Assembly (NCBI GenBank): GCA_036365145.1
Contig: JAEOAD010000026.1
Location: forward strand, 1,727,001-1,791,000
Reading direction: 5' to 3'
DNA: 64,000 nt
DNA from: Orientallactaga sibirica
Taxonomy: Eukaryota > Chordata > Mammalia > Rodentia > Dipodidae
Shown here one piece after another: positions 1-38,859 of the stretch. The notes under the pieces are model-generated. The model was not told the DNA's origin. It ran no database searches and saw nothing but the letters and a program-made list of their open reading frames with translations. Position 1 is the first letter of the stretch. Each line of letters starts with the position of its first letter. A program made the translations under genes and the position numbers.

Positions 1-456
1 TCACGACTGCCCACATGTCCCTAGCTTAAAGCTTTTGGAAAGCCGTGTGACTGTCTGTGGAGGATGATTTATCTACCTGGGGCTGAGCCCATAAGAGGTC
101 CCTTCCATCCAAGGGTAGGAGGACTCACTGAGGCATTCACAGTGAGTGTAGGCAGGTGTGGGCACTGCAGCTATTTCTAACCTGCCACAGGGAAGAACCT
201 TGACTGTTTGAGAAGCAGGCTGATTGTCAGGGGCGGAACCCGACACATGGGCTGTCTGAAAGCTGCTGACAGGGGTGGAGTCAGGGGCTTGGGCTGACAG
301 GGCTGTGATTTTTGAAAGAAATGTCTCTAAGAAAGAGCTTCAAAAGTAGGAGAGAAATATTATTATTAGATAATGGCTGTCAGGTAATTTTTTGATGTGT
401 TCTCAGTATTTCATAACCAACTTGCCCTTAGATGGTAAGTTCTTCCTGGCCCTGGG
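1..456 (+). repeat. tandem duplicate, copy A (period about 1316 bp)
   Basis: From position 5 (GACTGCCCACATGTCCCTAG) to CTGGCCCTGGGCC at about 456 this matches 1316-1775 with only a few substitutions and small gaps. Copy A is broken at its right end by a SINE, while copy B continues into GTTTGACTCCAGCTCTGGG. A third, related copy is at about 42,898-43,213. The left end of copy A lies at or beyond the window edge. Confidence 0.9.
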
Positions 457-1315
457 CCAGAGAGAAAGACTGGGTACAAGAAGGCCTCTGGCCGTTGCAA
501 ATGAACACCAGATGCATGTGCCACCTTGTGCATCTGGCTTTACGTGGGTCCTGGGGAATGAACCTCGGTCCTTTGTCTTTGCAGGCAAGTGCCTTAACCA
601 CTAAGCATTCTCTCCAGCCCTAAATTTGTAATTCTTTTTTTTTTTAATATTTTATTATTTATTTATTTATTTGAGAAAGAGATACAGAAATAGGCAGGTA
701 GAGAGAGAGAGAGAGGGAGGGAGGGAGAGAATGGGTGTGCCAGGGCCTCCAGCCACTGCAAACGAACTCCAGATGCATGCACCCCCTTGTGCATCTGGCT
801 TACGTGGGTCCTGGAGAATCAAGCCTCGAACCGGGGTCCTTAGGCTTCATAGGCAAGCGTTTAACCGCTAAACCATCTCTCCAGCCCTAGATTTGTAATT
901 CTTGAATGAAGGCAGGATGGGATGTGATGATGACTAGCTTTGAACCACATGATGATATAGATCTTATAGGTGGTGACTAGACAGTAACTGAGGGCCTCAA
1001 GGGGACGTAGAACTCCTCGGGCAGCTGGCCTGCCTCCCCTCGGGGCTGGGAGAATGGAGACAAACAGGAGTCTCACAGCAGCACTGGGCACAGACGAAGT
1101 CCAGAGAGGAAGGGAAGACCGTGGACTAATGAGGCAGATGGTAACCAAAAGACAGGGGCCCAATATGGGCTGTGGGCGGAGAGAGAAGTGTATCGTCAGA
1201 GCCAGGCTTGCTCCATCGGAATCTTCCTGTCCTGAGGCCACGGGCCATGCAAAAGGGCATCTGACGCCTGAGCCTGTTGAACCTTTGGCAAACCAACACA
1301 CCTTCCTTCTCGCTG

Positions 1316-1775
1316 CGACTGCCCACATGTCCCTAGCTTAAAGCTTTTGGAAAGCCGTGTGACTGTCTGTGGAGGATGACGATCTACCTGGGGCTGAGCC
1401 CCATAAGAGGTCCCTTCCATCCAAGGGTAGGAGGACTCACTGAGGCATTCACAGTGAGTGTAGGCAAGGTGTGGGCACTGCAGCTATTTCTAACCTGCCA
1501 CAGGGAAGGGAACCTTGACTGTTTGAGAAGCAGGCTGATTGTCAGGGGCGGAACCCGACACGGAGCTGTCAGAAAGCTGCTGACAGGGGTGGAGTCAGGG
1601 GCTTGGGCTGACAGGGCTGTGATTTTTGAAAGAAATGTCTCTAAGAAAGAGCTCCAAAAGTAGGAGAGAAATATTATTATTAGATAATGGCTGTCAGGTA
1701 ATTTTTTGATGTGTTCTCAGTATTTCATAACCAACTTGCCCTTAGATGGTAAGTTCTTCCTGGCCCTGGGCCATG
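1316..1775 (+). repeat. tandem duplicate, copy B
   Basis: Second copy of the 1-456 segment, close to identical by eye. It is also the best match to the third copy at 42,898-43,213, sharing the form CCCGACACGGAGCTGTCA, whereas copy A reads CCCGACACATGGGCTGTC. The sequence has no recognisable coding content. Confidence 0.9.
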
Positions 1776-1904
1776 AACTGTGCCCCTGGGGTTTGACTCC
1801 AGCTCTGGGCATGCCACAGGAATCAGGAGGCATTCGCTCCCTGATCAGTGGTCACTATGGTGGAAATACTCCTCCAGCAGTTTTTTTTTTTTTTCTTTGT
1901 TTTT

Positions 1905-1940
<36 letters not shown>

Positions 1941-3567
1941 TTTTTTTTTTTTTTTCTGTTTTTCAAGGCAGGGTCTTGCTCTAACCCAGGCTGACCTGGA
2001 ATTCACTATGTAGTCTCAGGGTGGCCTCGGACTCACAGCAATCTCCCTACCCCTGCCTCCCAAGTGCCGGGATTAAAGGTGTGTGCCACCTCGAAAAACC
2101 AAAATAAATAAGTAAATAATTAAAAAAATAAACACGCCTTTAATCCCGGCACTCGGGAGGCAGAGGTAGGAGGACGTTGTGAGTTCTAGGCCACCCTGGG
2201 ACTACATAGTGAATTCCAGGTCAGCCTGGGCTAGAGCGAGACCTTACCTCGAAAAACCAAATAATAAATAAATAAAAAGGTATGTGCCACCATGCCCAGC
2301 GTCTAGCAGTTATTAATAAACCATAAATGGATAAACATTTGTAACTTTAGCCTAACCACCCATACCCCATCAAATCCACTCAGTATCAGAAGACAAAATT
2401 GTGAGATTACCACCCGAGACTCAGCACCCTGAGGGGCAGATGGGTGCAGAGCCCTCCTCTGATGTCCATCCTTGGTCTCTACTCTCTCCTGAGCCTCATC
2501 TCCCTGCCCCTCACCGGCGTCATAATCAGCCCAGTCCTTAGAGTCTACATAGCCTTCTGATTCTGGTTCAGAAACACTTTTTTTTAAAAAAAAATATTTA
2601 ATTTTAATTAATTAATTTATTTATTTGAGAGAGAGAAGGAGGCAGAGAGAGAGGATGGGTGTACCAGGGCCTCTAGCCACTGCAACCAAACTCCAGATGC
2701 ATGTGCCACCTTGTGCAACTGGCTTCACATGTGTCCTGGGTAATGAAACCAAGGTCCTTTAGCTTTGCAGGCAAGTGCCTTAACCACTAAGCCATCTCTC
2801 CAACCCATGGTTTGGAAACATTTGGGGAAGGGGTGGCGGGGAGGGCAAACCAATATCCTCTCGTCTGTGCTGGTTGTGGAGACTTTAATCTCCACCCTGA
2901 TTTCACAACACCAAACACCAGTTTGTTGACTGGCCATGCTTCTCCCGTTGCCAGGCTTAGCCATGCCTCCTTCCTGCCGGTGATCAGTGTAATATCGTGA
3001 CTCAGCGCTCATGCTGCCCGGCCCCTGGGCCTTGCACCGGCTGCTTTCCTGCCTGAACACCTCAGCTCATCTCTGTCTGGTGAAGATGGAGAGGATTTAT
3101 GTCTTTTCTTTCCTTCTTTCTTCCTTCCTTCCTTTTTTCTCTCTCTCTCTCACTCACTCTCTCTCTCTCTCTTTTTCTTTGTTTCCTTTTTTCCTCTACC
3201 CCCTCCCACCCAACTCCTTTGACAAGGTCTCACGTAGCCCTGGTTAGCCTACTACTTACTACTCTGGCCTCCATCTCCTGAGTGCTGAGCTTGCAGGCAC
3301 GTGCCGTTATGCCTGGTCTTCATGCAGTGCTGGGGACTGGACCCGTGACTTCGTGTGTGCTAGGCAAGCACTCTGCCAGCCGAGCTATAGTTCTATCCTG
3401 TTTTTTTTGTTTTGTTTTTTTTGTTGTTGTTTTGTTTTGTTTTCTTTTCTTTCATGCTCAGTCCACACTATCTCTGAGTTTCTATCCCTAACCCTTGGAA
3501 GGAGATTTTAAATGTAGCAGATCTCTTCTCAAACTCCTTTCCCATCTTTTCTTTCCCACCCATTCAG

Positions 3568-29406
<25,839 letters not shown>

Positions 29407-30977
29407 GTCCAGTGAATGAGTTTTAAAATGCACAGATGGAAACCGGGCGTGGTGGCTCACGCCTTTAATCCCAGCACTCAGGAGGCAGAGATAGGAGGAT
29501 TGCCGAGAGTTCGAAGCCACCCTGTGACTACATAGTGATTCCAGGTCAGCCTGGGCTAGAGCGAGACCCTACTTTGAAAAACCTAAATAAATAATAAATA
29601 AATAAATAAAAATAAATAAATAAATAAATAAATGCACAGATGGGGTTTGATATGTCCATGCATGGGGAGGGTGGAATAGTGGGGGGGGGCTGCTGAAAAT
29701 GAGTACAGGGTTTTCTTCTGGGTGCTACAAATGTTGGGGATTCGGGTGATGCTTCAACATTACAAAATGATTAAATATAACTGGATTTCATACTTTAAAA
29801 TGTTTCAGTTCTTGGGCTGGAGAGATGGCTTAGTAGTTAAGGTGCTTGCCTGCAAAGCCTAAGGATCCAGGTTCAATTCCCCAGGACCCACGTAAACCAC
29901 ATGCACAAGGTGGCACATGCATATGGAGTTCCTCTACAGTGGCTAGAGGCACTGGCATGCCCAACCCATTCCCTTGCTCCCTCTTTTTCTCTCCCTCTGT
30001 CTCTAACAAATAAATAAAAATAAAAATTTTAGGGTTGGATAGATGGCTTAGCAGTTAAAGTTTTGCACTTGCCTGCAAAGTCAAAGGTCCCAGGTTCAAT
30101 TCCCCAGGACCCACATAAGCCAGATGTACAAGGTGGCACATGTGTCTGATGCTTTCTCTCTCTCTAATAAATAAATAAAATAAAGTATAAAAAATACTTT
30201 AGCCAGGCGTGGTGACACACACCTTTAATCCCAGCACTTGGGAGGCAGAGGTAGGAGAATTGCCATGAGTTCAAGGCCACCCTGAGACTACAGAGTGAAT
30301 TCCAGGTCAGCCTGAGCTATGTAGACCCTGGTATACAGCCTGATAATGTATACCCCACCTTGAAAAACCAAACAAACAAACATAAAAAAATTTTTTTCAA
30401 CTCATCTTAAACAACAACCAAATGTTATTAAGGAACTATTAAAAGAACAAGTGAAATCCAGTCCTAGCACATGGAAATAATTAGAGCAGAGATAAATAAA
30501 CAGAGACTATAAAAACGATAAAGTCAATGAATATGAGGCACATTATGGTGACTCGCTTTTCCCTGGGGCCTGGGTCTTTTTTTAAGCACATGAAAAGCAC
30601 TATTAAACACTGTGAAAATTACTTAGTGAAATATACTTATTGTAGGGCTTCTTCCTGATGTTTGTTTGTTTATTGATTGGTTGATTGATTGATTTGGGAA
30701 CTGAGCAAAGATACTGAGGAATGGGCCACTTTGACTCCCTACTTGATAACTGGTTCTCTCAGCACCCTTGCTGCCTCGAGCCAGGTACTGTCAGTCAAGC
30801 AGCTAGGTTACCCGTATGCCAGCAGAGGCCTCGACGGACCTACAAGATGACTGTGTCTGATTGCTGCTGAAGCGCAACTTGTTTTATGTATGTGTGTGCA
30901 TGTCCAGTACTGTGATTGGTGTGTAATGGCTTCCTAAGAAATAGTGGTTATTAAAAAAAAAAAAAAAAAAAAAGGGG

Positions 30978-31235
30978 GGGCTGGAGAGATGGCTTAGCAG
31001 CTAAGGCGCCTGCCTCTAAGCCTAAGAACACTGGTTCCAATCTCCAGCGGTTCCAATCTCCAGGTCCCACGTTTAGCCAGATGCAAAGTGAGGCAAGGGC
31101 GCAATGCCACACTTGACCACAAGGGGGCGCACACATCTGGATTTCGTTCACAGCAGCTGAGAGACTGCTAGCACGCCCATCTCTGTCTCCCTCTCCCTCT
31201 CTGTCTATCTCTCTGTGTCTCTCTCTCCAAAAATA
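30978..31235 (+). repeat. tRNA-type SINE, long subfamily with CTCF-like motif
   Basis: Long form with an extra repeat of GGTTCCAATCTCCAG. The motif CCACAAGGGGGCGC is at 31,117-31,130, preceded by ACTTGA. Confidence 0.85.
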
Positions 31236-31263
31236 AATTAAAAATAATAATAATAAAAAAGAG

Positions 31264-31495
31264 AGGGCTGAAGAGATGGCTTAGCGGTTAAGGCACCTGC
31301 CTGCTGAGCCTAAGAATGCCCGTTTGTTTCTCCAGGTCCCACGTTTAGCCAGACACAAAGTGATGCAAGGGTGCAATGCTGCACTTGCCCACAAGGGGGC
31401 GCACACATCTGGAATTTGTTCACAGCAGCTAAGAGGCCATGGGCATGCCCATTCTCTCTCTCTCTCTCTCTCTCTCTAACTTTCTCCAAAAAAAA
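31264..31495 (+). repeat. tRNA-type SINE, long subfamily with CTCF-like motif
   Basis: Long form; CCACAAGGGGGCGC is at 31,389-31,402, preceded by ACTTGC. It lies 34 bp behind the previous long-form copy, giving two same-direction motifs 272 bp apart. Confidence 0.85.
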
Positions 31496-32749
31496 AAAAA
31501 GAGAGAGAGGGAAAGAGAGAGAGACTGGAGCCATGACTTAGTGGTTAGGGTTCTTGCTTCAGAGGCCAAAGGACCCAGGTTTAATTCTCCAGAACCCATG
31601 TAAACCACATGCACAAGATGGTGCACGCGTCTAGAGTTACTTTGCAGTAGCTGGAGGCCCTGGCACTCCCATTTCTCTCTCTCTTCCTCTTTCTCTCTCT
31701 CTGAAATAAATAAAAATGAAAGAAAAAAGTAAAGACTTCAAAGTAAAAACTTCAAAAGGTAGACTTGTGGGGTTGGGGAGATGGCTTGGTTGGCAAAACA
31801 CTTGTTGTACAAGAATGAAGGCCTTTAATCCCAGCATTCGGGAGGCAGAGGCAGGAGGATCGCCGTGAGTTCCAGGCCACCCTGAGAATACAGAGTGAAT
31901 TCCAGGTCAGCCTGGGCTAGGGTGAGACCCTACCTTAAAAAAAAAAAAAAAAAAAAAGTAGGCAAGGAAAAGATAATTCAAGAAGAGCTTTTTAAAAACT
32001 TTGTTTATATTTTATTTATTTGAGAGAGAGAGACAGGAAGAGGCAGATAGATAATGGGAGCTCCAAGGCCCCTAGCCACCTTGTGCATCTGGCTTATGTG
32101 GGTACTGGGGAATTGAGCCTGAGTCATTAGGCTTCACAGCCAAACACCTTAACCACTAAGCCATCTCTTCAGCCACAAGGAACGCTTTTTTATTTGCTCT
32201 AATGTTGCAACACGAGGGCAGGCAGTACCGAAGGCTGTGTTAACATCTTCATCAAAAAGTAAATTAAATCCCAGCACTTGGGAGGCAGAGGTAGGAGGAT
32301 CGCCGAGAGTTCGAGGCCACCCTGAGACTACATAGTTAATTCCAGGTCAGCCTGGACCAGAGTGAAACCCTACCTTGCAAAACCTTTAATTCCCAGCACT
32401 TTAATCCCAGCACTCGGGAGGCAGAGGTAGGAGGATCGCCGAGAGTTCGAGGCCACCCTGAGACTACATAGTGAGTTCCAGGTCAGCCTGAGCCAGAATG
32501 AGACCCTACCTCGAAAAACCAAAAAACAAAACAAAAAAAAAAGTTGAGATTAAAGGTGTGTGCCACCACTCCTGGCCTAGCACTTGGGAGGCAGAGGTAG
32601 GAGGATCACTGTGAGTTCAAGGCCACCCTGTGACTACATAGTGAGTTCCAGGTCAGCCTGAACTAGAGTGAAACTCTACCTCCAAAAAAAAAAAAAAAAA
32701 AAAAAAAAAAAAGCGTAAGTTGAACACCCTTGCTTAGACAGCCAGAAAG

Positions 32750-34383
32750 AGGGAGTATTTGCACCTACATCACATGCGAGCAGCCCTTCAAGGAAACAAA
32801 ACATTATGCTCATATCAATCATGGCATGGCCCCTTTTATACCAGGCTCCACAGTCCCTCCGCTAGGCCAACCAGGCATAGAGCTCCCACCCCTGACTCAA
32901 CCTAACTGAAGCATCTTGTCTCTACCTATCAGCTGTCTACATATATTTATCTATCACCTATACATCTGTCTGTCTATTTGAGAAAGAAGGGGGAAAGAGA
33001 GAGAGTGTGTAAGAGTGTGTGTATGTGTATGCACGGGTGTGCATGCCAGGGCCTCTTGCCACTACAAACCAATTCCAGACACATGTGCCACTTTGTGCTT
33101 CTGGCTTTACAAGGGGTACTGGGGGAAAGGAACCCGAGCAGGCAAGCTTTGTAAGCAAGTGCCTTAAACCATTGAGGCATCTCCCCAGCCCACCGTCCAC
33201 CATGTCAGTCCATCTCCTGACTCTGCCTTTTAGACAGGCCTCTTTGTCTAGCATGCTAGCAACTGAACCAGCCTAAATTCACTGCTCAGGCTTTATAGAC
33301 TACCTGAAAAAAAAAAAATCTCCAATGTCTGCAGGAGGTGGAGGAGGAGGTTCCTCTGAAACCTCTTCTGGAAGCTTCTTTGCCTCAGGACTCCTTTAGC
33401 ACTCACGCCTGCCCCATGCATCCGAAGTTCCTTACCTGCGGTAACATCTGCCACTGAGTGATGGCTTAGCTCTTGGGAATGTTCTGGTTTTCGCTAGTAG
33501 GTGTTCTGATCTCAGTCTCACAGCCCCAGAGACTAGGGTGGGAAGAGTTTCTCCTCCATCCCCAGGGTAGCACTTGACAAGGACGCTGACTGCATGTCGG
33601 GACACCTAGGTCTTATTTCTCTGCTACCATTCACTGGTCATGTGACTTAGGGTACTGAGAGAACCCTTCCTTTCCTACACAGTGAGGAAGCGGATGGATG
33701 GATGGATGGATGGATGGATGGATGGATGGATGGATGGATGTGTGTGTGTGTGTCTTCCAGCTTTGGTAACTTCTGAGTCTACAACTAGGAACTGACCCAG
33801 CTTTAGGACTGGCTAGGGAATGAACAAAGGAGTCCACGTCCAAGCCCTGGAAGAGATGGGGGCGGGGAGGGGGGAAGCTGTAGGAAGGAAGGGCATGCCA
33901 GGCTAATGGGATAATTGGATAATCCTGAGAGCTAGGGGCTGCCAGGCTGGGGCCAGCTGTTAGAAGCAGACACAAATAGCACAAGCGAAGCAGGGTGCTG
34001 GTGCAGGAAGCAGCTTGCTGGGAGAGCTAGGGGCGGGGCGCTGGGAGACAGAGGGTGGATGGCAGGGAGCCCTTGTGAGCCTGTGGAGGGCGGGCGCTTG
34101 GGGAACTTGGACTCTGTTAGCTAAGATTACAGCTGGGGACCCTGACTCCACGTCTGCACCAAAGAACAGCCTTAGGGACCACGGACTTTTCCTGGCATCG
34201 CGGTGCCCTGGCTACCAAGGACGCCTGGGTACCACAAAGCCTTCATGCCTGCCCACTGGAGGTTACTGCCTCTGAAAATACTGCTGGACTCTGGTACAAA
34301 TCATGTTGGCTCCATGGCTCAGGGGATCCCTCTGTTTCTGAATCTGTCAGTGGTGTTGGGCATAGAACAAAATATATTTTGGG
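32750..34383. other. mostly unique intergenic stretch
   Basis: An old reverse tRNA-type SINE lies at about 32,950-33,190. 33,195-34,383 has no SINE and is moderately GC-rich around 33,840-34,110 (GGGGCGGGG motifs). No open frame with recognisable homology is seen. A GGAT microsatellite is at 33,692-33,753. Confidence 0.7.
33692..33753 (+). repeat. (GGAT)n followed by (TG)n microsatellite
   Basis: About 12 perfect GGAT units running into six TG units. Confidence 0.95.
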
Positions 34384-37300
34384 GCAGGAGAGATGGCTTA
34401 GCAGTTAAGGAGCTTGCCTGCAAAGCCTAAGGACCCAGTTTTGATTCTCCAGTACTCACATAAAGCCAGATGCACAAGGTGGCACATGCATCTGGAGTTC
34501 ATTTTGCAGTGGCCAAAGGCCCTGGTATGCTCATTCTCTCTCTCTCTCTCTCTCCCTCATAAATAATTAAAATATATTTATTGAACAGGTGTCTGGTCTG
34601 GGAGAGAGAACCTTGACTCCACTCACATAATTTATGAGAAGATCTCCTTGGACCTCATTTAGCTTATCCATAACATGATGGCAATAATGGGCTTTGCTTC
34701 CTGCAGAGCTGTTGTGAAAATAAAATGAGATCATGACTGGGTCAGTTATTCAAAATTTATAAGCACTCTATGAAGTACCTTAATCTCAGCTTTGGGTCTA
34801 ATTTTGTCAAATTTTTATGAAAGCAAGGTTTGTGAGTTATAATTTCTAGCATTAGAAGATAATCTCAGACTAGATAATTTTTACTCTTCTAATGATTCCA
34901 ATTCCTATAAAAATCTTACCTTAGGGCCAGGCGTGGTGGCTCATGTCTTTAATCCCAGCAGTTGAGAGGTCAAGGTAGGAGGATCGCTTTGAGTTCGAGA
35001 TCACTCTGAGAGTACATAGGGAATTCCAGGTCAGCCTGGGCTAGATTGAGTCCCTACCTCAAAAAAACCAGAAAAAAAAAATCTTAACTTGGGGGCTGGA
35101 GAGGTGGTTCATCACTTAAAGGCGCTTACTTGCAAAGCCTAGCGGCCCATGTTAAGTCCACAGTACCCACATAAAGCCAGATGTACAAAGTGGCGCATGC
35201 ATCGGGAATTCGCAGCGACAAGCGGCCTGACGTTCCTATTCTTTCTCTCCTTGTGAATAAATAGATAAAAATATAAAACAATTCTTACCTTTGCATTTTT
35301 TCACACTATAAGGAAAGGAGGCAGGGAAGTGGAAGCCAGTTTTATCCATGAATATAAATATAAATATAAAATACTATAAGTAAGCCACATATAGCAGTGC
35401 CGAAGAAGTAATATAAATCATAAGATAAACCATTAAGATTTATCTGGGAGCCGGGCGTGGTGGCGCACGCCTTTAATCCCAGCACTCGGGAGGCAGAGGT
35501 AGGAGGATTACCGTGAGTTCAAGGCCACCCTGAGACTACATAGTGAATTCCAGGTTAGCCTGAGCTAAAGTGAGACCCTACCTTGGAAAACCAAAAAAAA
35601 GAAAAAAGAAAAAAAAAAAGATTTATCTGGGGCTGGAGAGATAATGGCTCAGCAGTTAAGGCACTTGCTAGCAAAGCCAAAGGACCCAGGTTCAATTCCC
35701 CAGTATCTACGTAAGCCATATGCACAAGGTGGCACATGCGTCTGGAGCTCATTTGCAGTGTCTAGAGGCCCTGGTGTGCCTATTCTCTCTCTCTCTCAAA
35801 TAAATAAATAAAATATTTTAAAAGATTAAGCTCTGGAATAAAATTATAATGACTGAACAGGTAATAAGTGCCATCCGTATTAATAAATTAACACTACAGG
35901 AGTATCTCAATAGATATTGATTTTTTTTTGAGACAGGGTCTTGCCCAGGTTGGCCTCAAACTTATGATACTCTACCTCAAACTCCCCAGATATTGGAATT
36001 ACAGATAGGGGACAAAATGTAAAAATAAAAATAAGTGTACTTGGGCCTGGGGAGACGGCTCAGCAGTTAAAGGTGCCTGTAAAAGCCTGATGGACCCAGG
36101 TTCAGCTCCCCAGTACCCACATAAAGCCACACGCACAAAGTGGCACATGCCTCTGGACTTTGTTTTGCAGCAGCTGGAGGCCCTGGTACACTCATTCTCT
36201 CTCTCTGCTGGGCATGGTGGTACATACCTTGAATCCCAGCACTCTAAAGGCAGAGAGGTAGGAGGACTGCTGTGAGTTCAAGGCCAGCCTAGGACTACAT
36301 AGAAAATTCCAAGTCAGCCTTGGCTAGAAAGAGACCCTAACTCATACCCCCCACCACCAAAGAAAAAATCCAGACATCTTCTGATAGGACTAAGTCTATA
36401 CTATTCATTATAGCACTAAAGGTGCTGAGAACACACTAAGACATTAAAAAGAGAAGATACAGGGTGAATCCACCATGTGGACAGAAAAAATAGCTCTCTG
36501 AAGTATTTTTATACTAATAAGACTTCATCAAGTATGTTGAATACAATATGATCAATAAAAAATAAAATAAAATTCAAGCCGGGCATGGTGGCGCACACCT
36601 TTAATCCCAGCACTTGAGAGGCTGAGGTAGGAGGATCACTGTGAGTTCGAGGCCACCCTGAGACTACATAGTGAATTCCAGGTCAGCCTGGGCTAAAGTG
36701 AGACTCTACCTCGAAAACCACAACAAAATTCTGGCTGGAGAGATAGCTCAGTGACTAAGGTACTTGCTTGCAATGCCTGATGGCCTGAGTTTGATTCCCC
36801 AGTACCTACATAAAGCCAGATGCACAATCTGGCACATGCATCTGAAGTGGCAAGAGGCCACGGTTCTCTCTCTCTCTCTCTCTCTCTCTGGTTGCAAATT
36901 AATAATAAAAAAAAATTTTTTTTTTTGGTTTTTCGAGGTAGGGTCTCACTCTGGTCCAGGCTGACCTGTAATTCACTCTGTAGTCTCATGGTGGCCTCGA
37001 ACCCATGGCGATCCTCCTACCTCTGCCTCTCGAGTGCTGGGATTAAAGGTGTACGCCACCACGCCCGGCTAATAAATATTTTTTTAAAACCACAAATGGG
37101 GGCTGGAGAGCTAGCTCAGTGGTTGAAGGTGATTGCTTACAAAGCCTGCCAGCCTGGGATTTCAGTTTCCCAGCCACCCACATAAGCTGGACACCAAAAG
37201 TGACGCACATGTCTGGTATTTGTTTGCAGTGGCACGAGGCACTGGTGCATCCACACCCACGCAAATAAATAATGAAATTGTTAAAATCAACAACAGCAAA

Positions 37301-37400
37301 ACTAAAAAAGTAATTTATATAATGTATAATAGCAACAAAACTAGAGGCTAATCATGCAAAAGTCTTACAAAAACACACAATACTTAAAACTACAAAAATC
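34384..37400. repeat. intergenic SINE array
   Basis: tRNA-type forward: about 34,384-34,570, 35,093-35,270, 35,628-35,820, 36,041-36,205, 36,731-36,910 and 37,099-37,270. B1-like forward: 34,928-35,080, 35,452-35,615, 36,206-36,350 and 36,577-36,727. B1-like reverse: 35,928-36,010 (old) and 36,912-37,072. AT-rich sequence without recognised content fills 34,575-34,925, 35,275-35,450, 35,825-35,925 and 36,360-36,575. Confidence 0.75.
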
Positions 37401-38465
37401 CCCAGCGCATAATAAGCATGCAGACTAAGTTCCCAGTGCATACTAACTGTGCACCGTGTCACTAAGTTCCCAGTGCATCTCAGTTAAATGACATCATAGA
37501 TCAAATGGTTCTAACAGACATTTGCAAGGCATTCTATCCAAACACTACATAATACACTTTCTTCTTGGCAGTCTACAGAACTTTCTCTAAAATAGATCAC
37601 ACGTGAGAATACACAGCAAGTGTCCACAAGTGTAAAAAGATTGAAATGGGCTGGAGGGATGGCTTAATGGTTAAGGCACTTGCCTGCAAAGCCAAAGGAC
37701 CCAGGTTCGATTCCCCAGGACCCACATTAGCCAGATGCACAAGGGGATGCTTGTGTCTGGAGTTCGTTTGCAGTGGGCTGAAGGCCCTGGCACACCCATT
37801 CTCTCTCTCTCCCCCCCTCTCTCTGTCACATAAATAAATGAATAAAAATAAAATATTTTTTTAAAAAAAGATTGAAATAACTTTAAAATATTTTTTATTA
37901 TGAACAACATATTTTACATGGGTACATCATGTGCTGGCTCCAGCTTCTTAAATTCTATCTCAGTACAATGGAATAAAACTAGAAATCAACCAAAACACAC
38001 TATTGAATGAGGAATGTGTCACTGAGGAAATCAAGAAGGAAATTTTAGCTGGGCATGGTAGTGCATGCCTTTAATCCCAGCACTCGAGAGGCAGAGGTAG
38101 GAGGATCACTGTGAGTTCAAGGCCACCCTGAGATTACATAAGGGAGTCAGCCTGGGCTAGAGTGAGACTCTACCTCAAAAAAACAAACAACAACAACAAC
38201 AAAAAAAAGCGGGGCGTGGTGGCGCATGTCTTTAATCCCAGCACTCGGGAGGCAGAGGTAGGAGGATAGCCGTGAATTCGAGGCCAGCCTGAGACTATAG
38301 AGTGAATTCCACTCAGCTTGGACTAGAGTGAGACCCTGCCTTGAAAAACCAAACAACAACAACAACAAAATTCCTAGAATTTAATGGAAATGAAAACACA
38401 ATGTACTAAAAGCTACACGACAGAATGGAAGTAATCCTAGGAGGAGAGTTTATAGCCCGAAGTGT
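37400..38465 (+). mobile_element. LINE-1 ORF2 fragment, broken
   Basis: Three pieces read in order as the endonuclease-to-RT linker of L1 ORF2: 37,470-37,645 (TCATAGATCAAATGGTTCTA, then CATTCTATCCAAACACTACA), 37,940-38,048 (AATGGAATAAAACTAGAAAT, then GAGGAAATCAAGAAGGAAAT) and 38,372-38,465 (ATTCCTAGAATTTAATGGAA, then GAGTTTATAGCCCGAAGTGT). They are split by a forward tRNA-type SINE (37,646-37,870) and two B1-like SINEs (38,049-38,190 and 38,210-38,370). Frames are interrupted, so it is non-functional. Confidence 0.75.
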
Positions 38466-38822
38466 GCCTATATTAGAAAATCAACTGGGCATGGTGGCAT
38501 GCGCCTTTAATCCCAGCACTTTAATCCCAGCAGAAGTGGGAGGACCACCATGAGTTCAAGGCCAGTCGAGACTACAGAGTGAATTCCAGTTCAACCTGGG
38601 CTAGCGTGAGAACCTATCTCAAAACAACAACAAAAGAATCAGAGAGGGGCTGGAGAGATGGCTCAGTAGATAAAGGCATTTGATGCCTCAGGACCCACAT
38701 AAAGCCAACACACAAAATGGTGCATGCATCTGGTTCATTTTCAGCAGCATGAGACCCTGGTATGCGTTCTCCCCCCTCTCTCTTTCTCTCCCTCCCTCAT
38801 AAATAAATTAGTATGTTAAAAG

Positions 38823-38859
<37 letters not shown>

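Larger units (their letters stand above)
1..3567 (+). other. UPB1: UPB1 intron 1 (3' part)
   Basis: No coding exon is recognisable. Unique sequence includes a roughly 460-bp segment present twice (1-456 and 1316-1775). Repeats are: reverse tRNA-type SINEs at about 456-620, 637-887 (flanked by AAATTTGTAATTCTT-like duplications) and 2579-2810; a reverse B1-like SINE at about 1880-2302, itself split by a forward B1-like copy at about 2091-2278; CT/TTTC-rich low complexity at 3100-3190; and an old reverse B4-like (ID plus B1) element at about 3205-3395. About 2310-2580 and 2815-3090 look unique. Confidence 0.8.
29407..32750 (+). repeat. UPB1 3' flank, SINE-rich
   Basis: The 3' UTR of UPB1 starts at 29,407. 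A B1-like SINE at 29,441-29,635 lies inside it and its tail has many AATAAA-like words, so the poly(A) site cannot be fixed. Further repeats: tRNA-type forward at 29,816-30,025, 30,031-30,185 (short) and 31,515-31,715; long-form copies at 30,978-31,235 and 31,264-31,495; B1-like forward at 30,200-30,370, 31,820-31,955, 32,264-32,380, 32,397-32,540 and 32,552-32,700; a reverse tRNA-type copy at 32,010-32,175. 30,380-30,950 looks unique. Confidence 0.75.

Noticed and set aside
33019..33276. Open frame of 85 codons
   Set aside because: Its first half is a reverse tRNA-type SINE and the rest has no recognisable homology.
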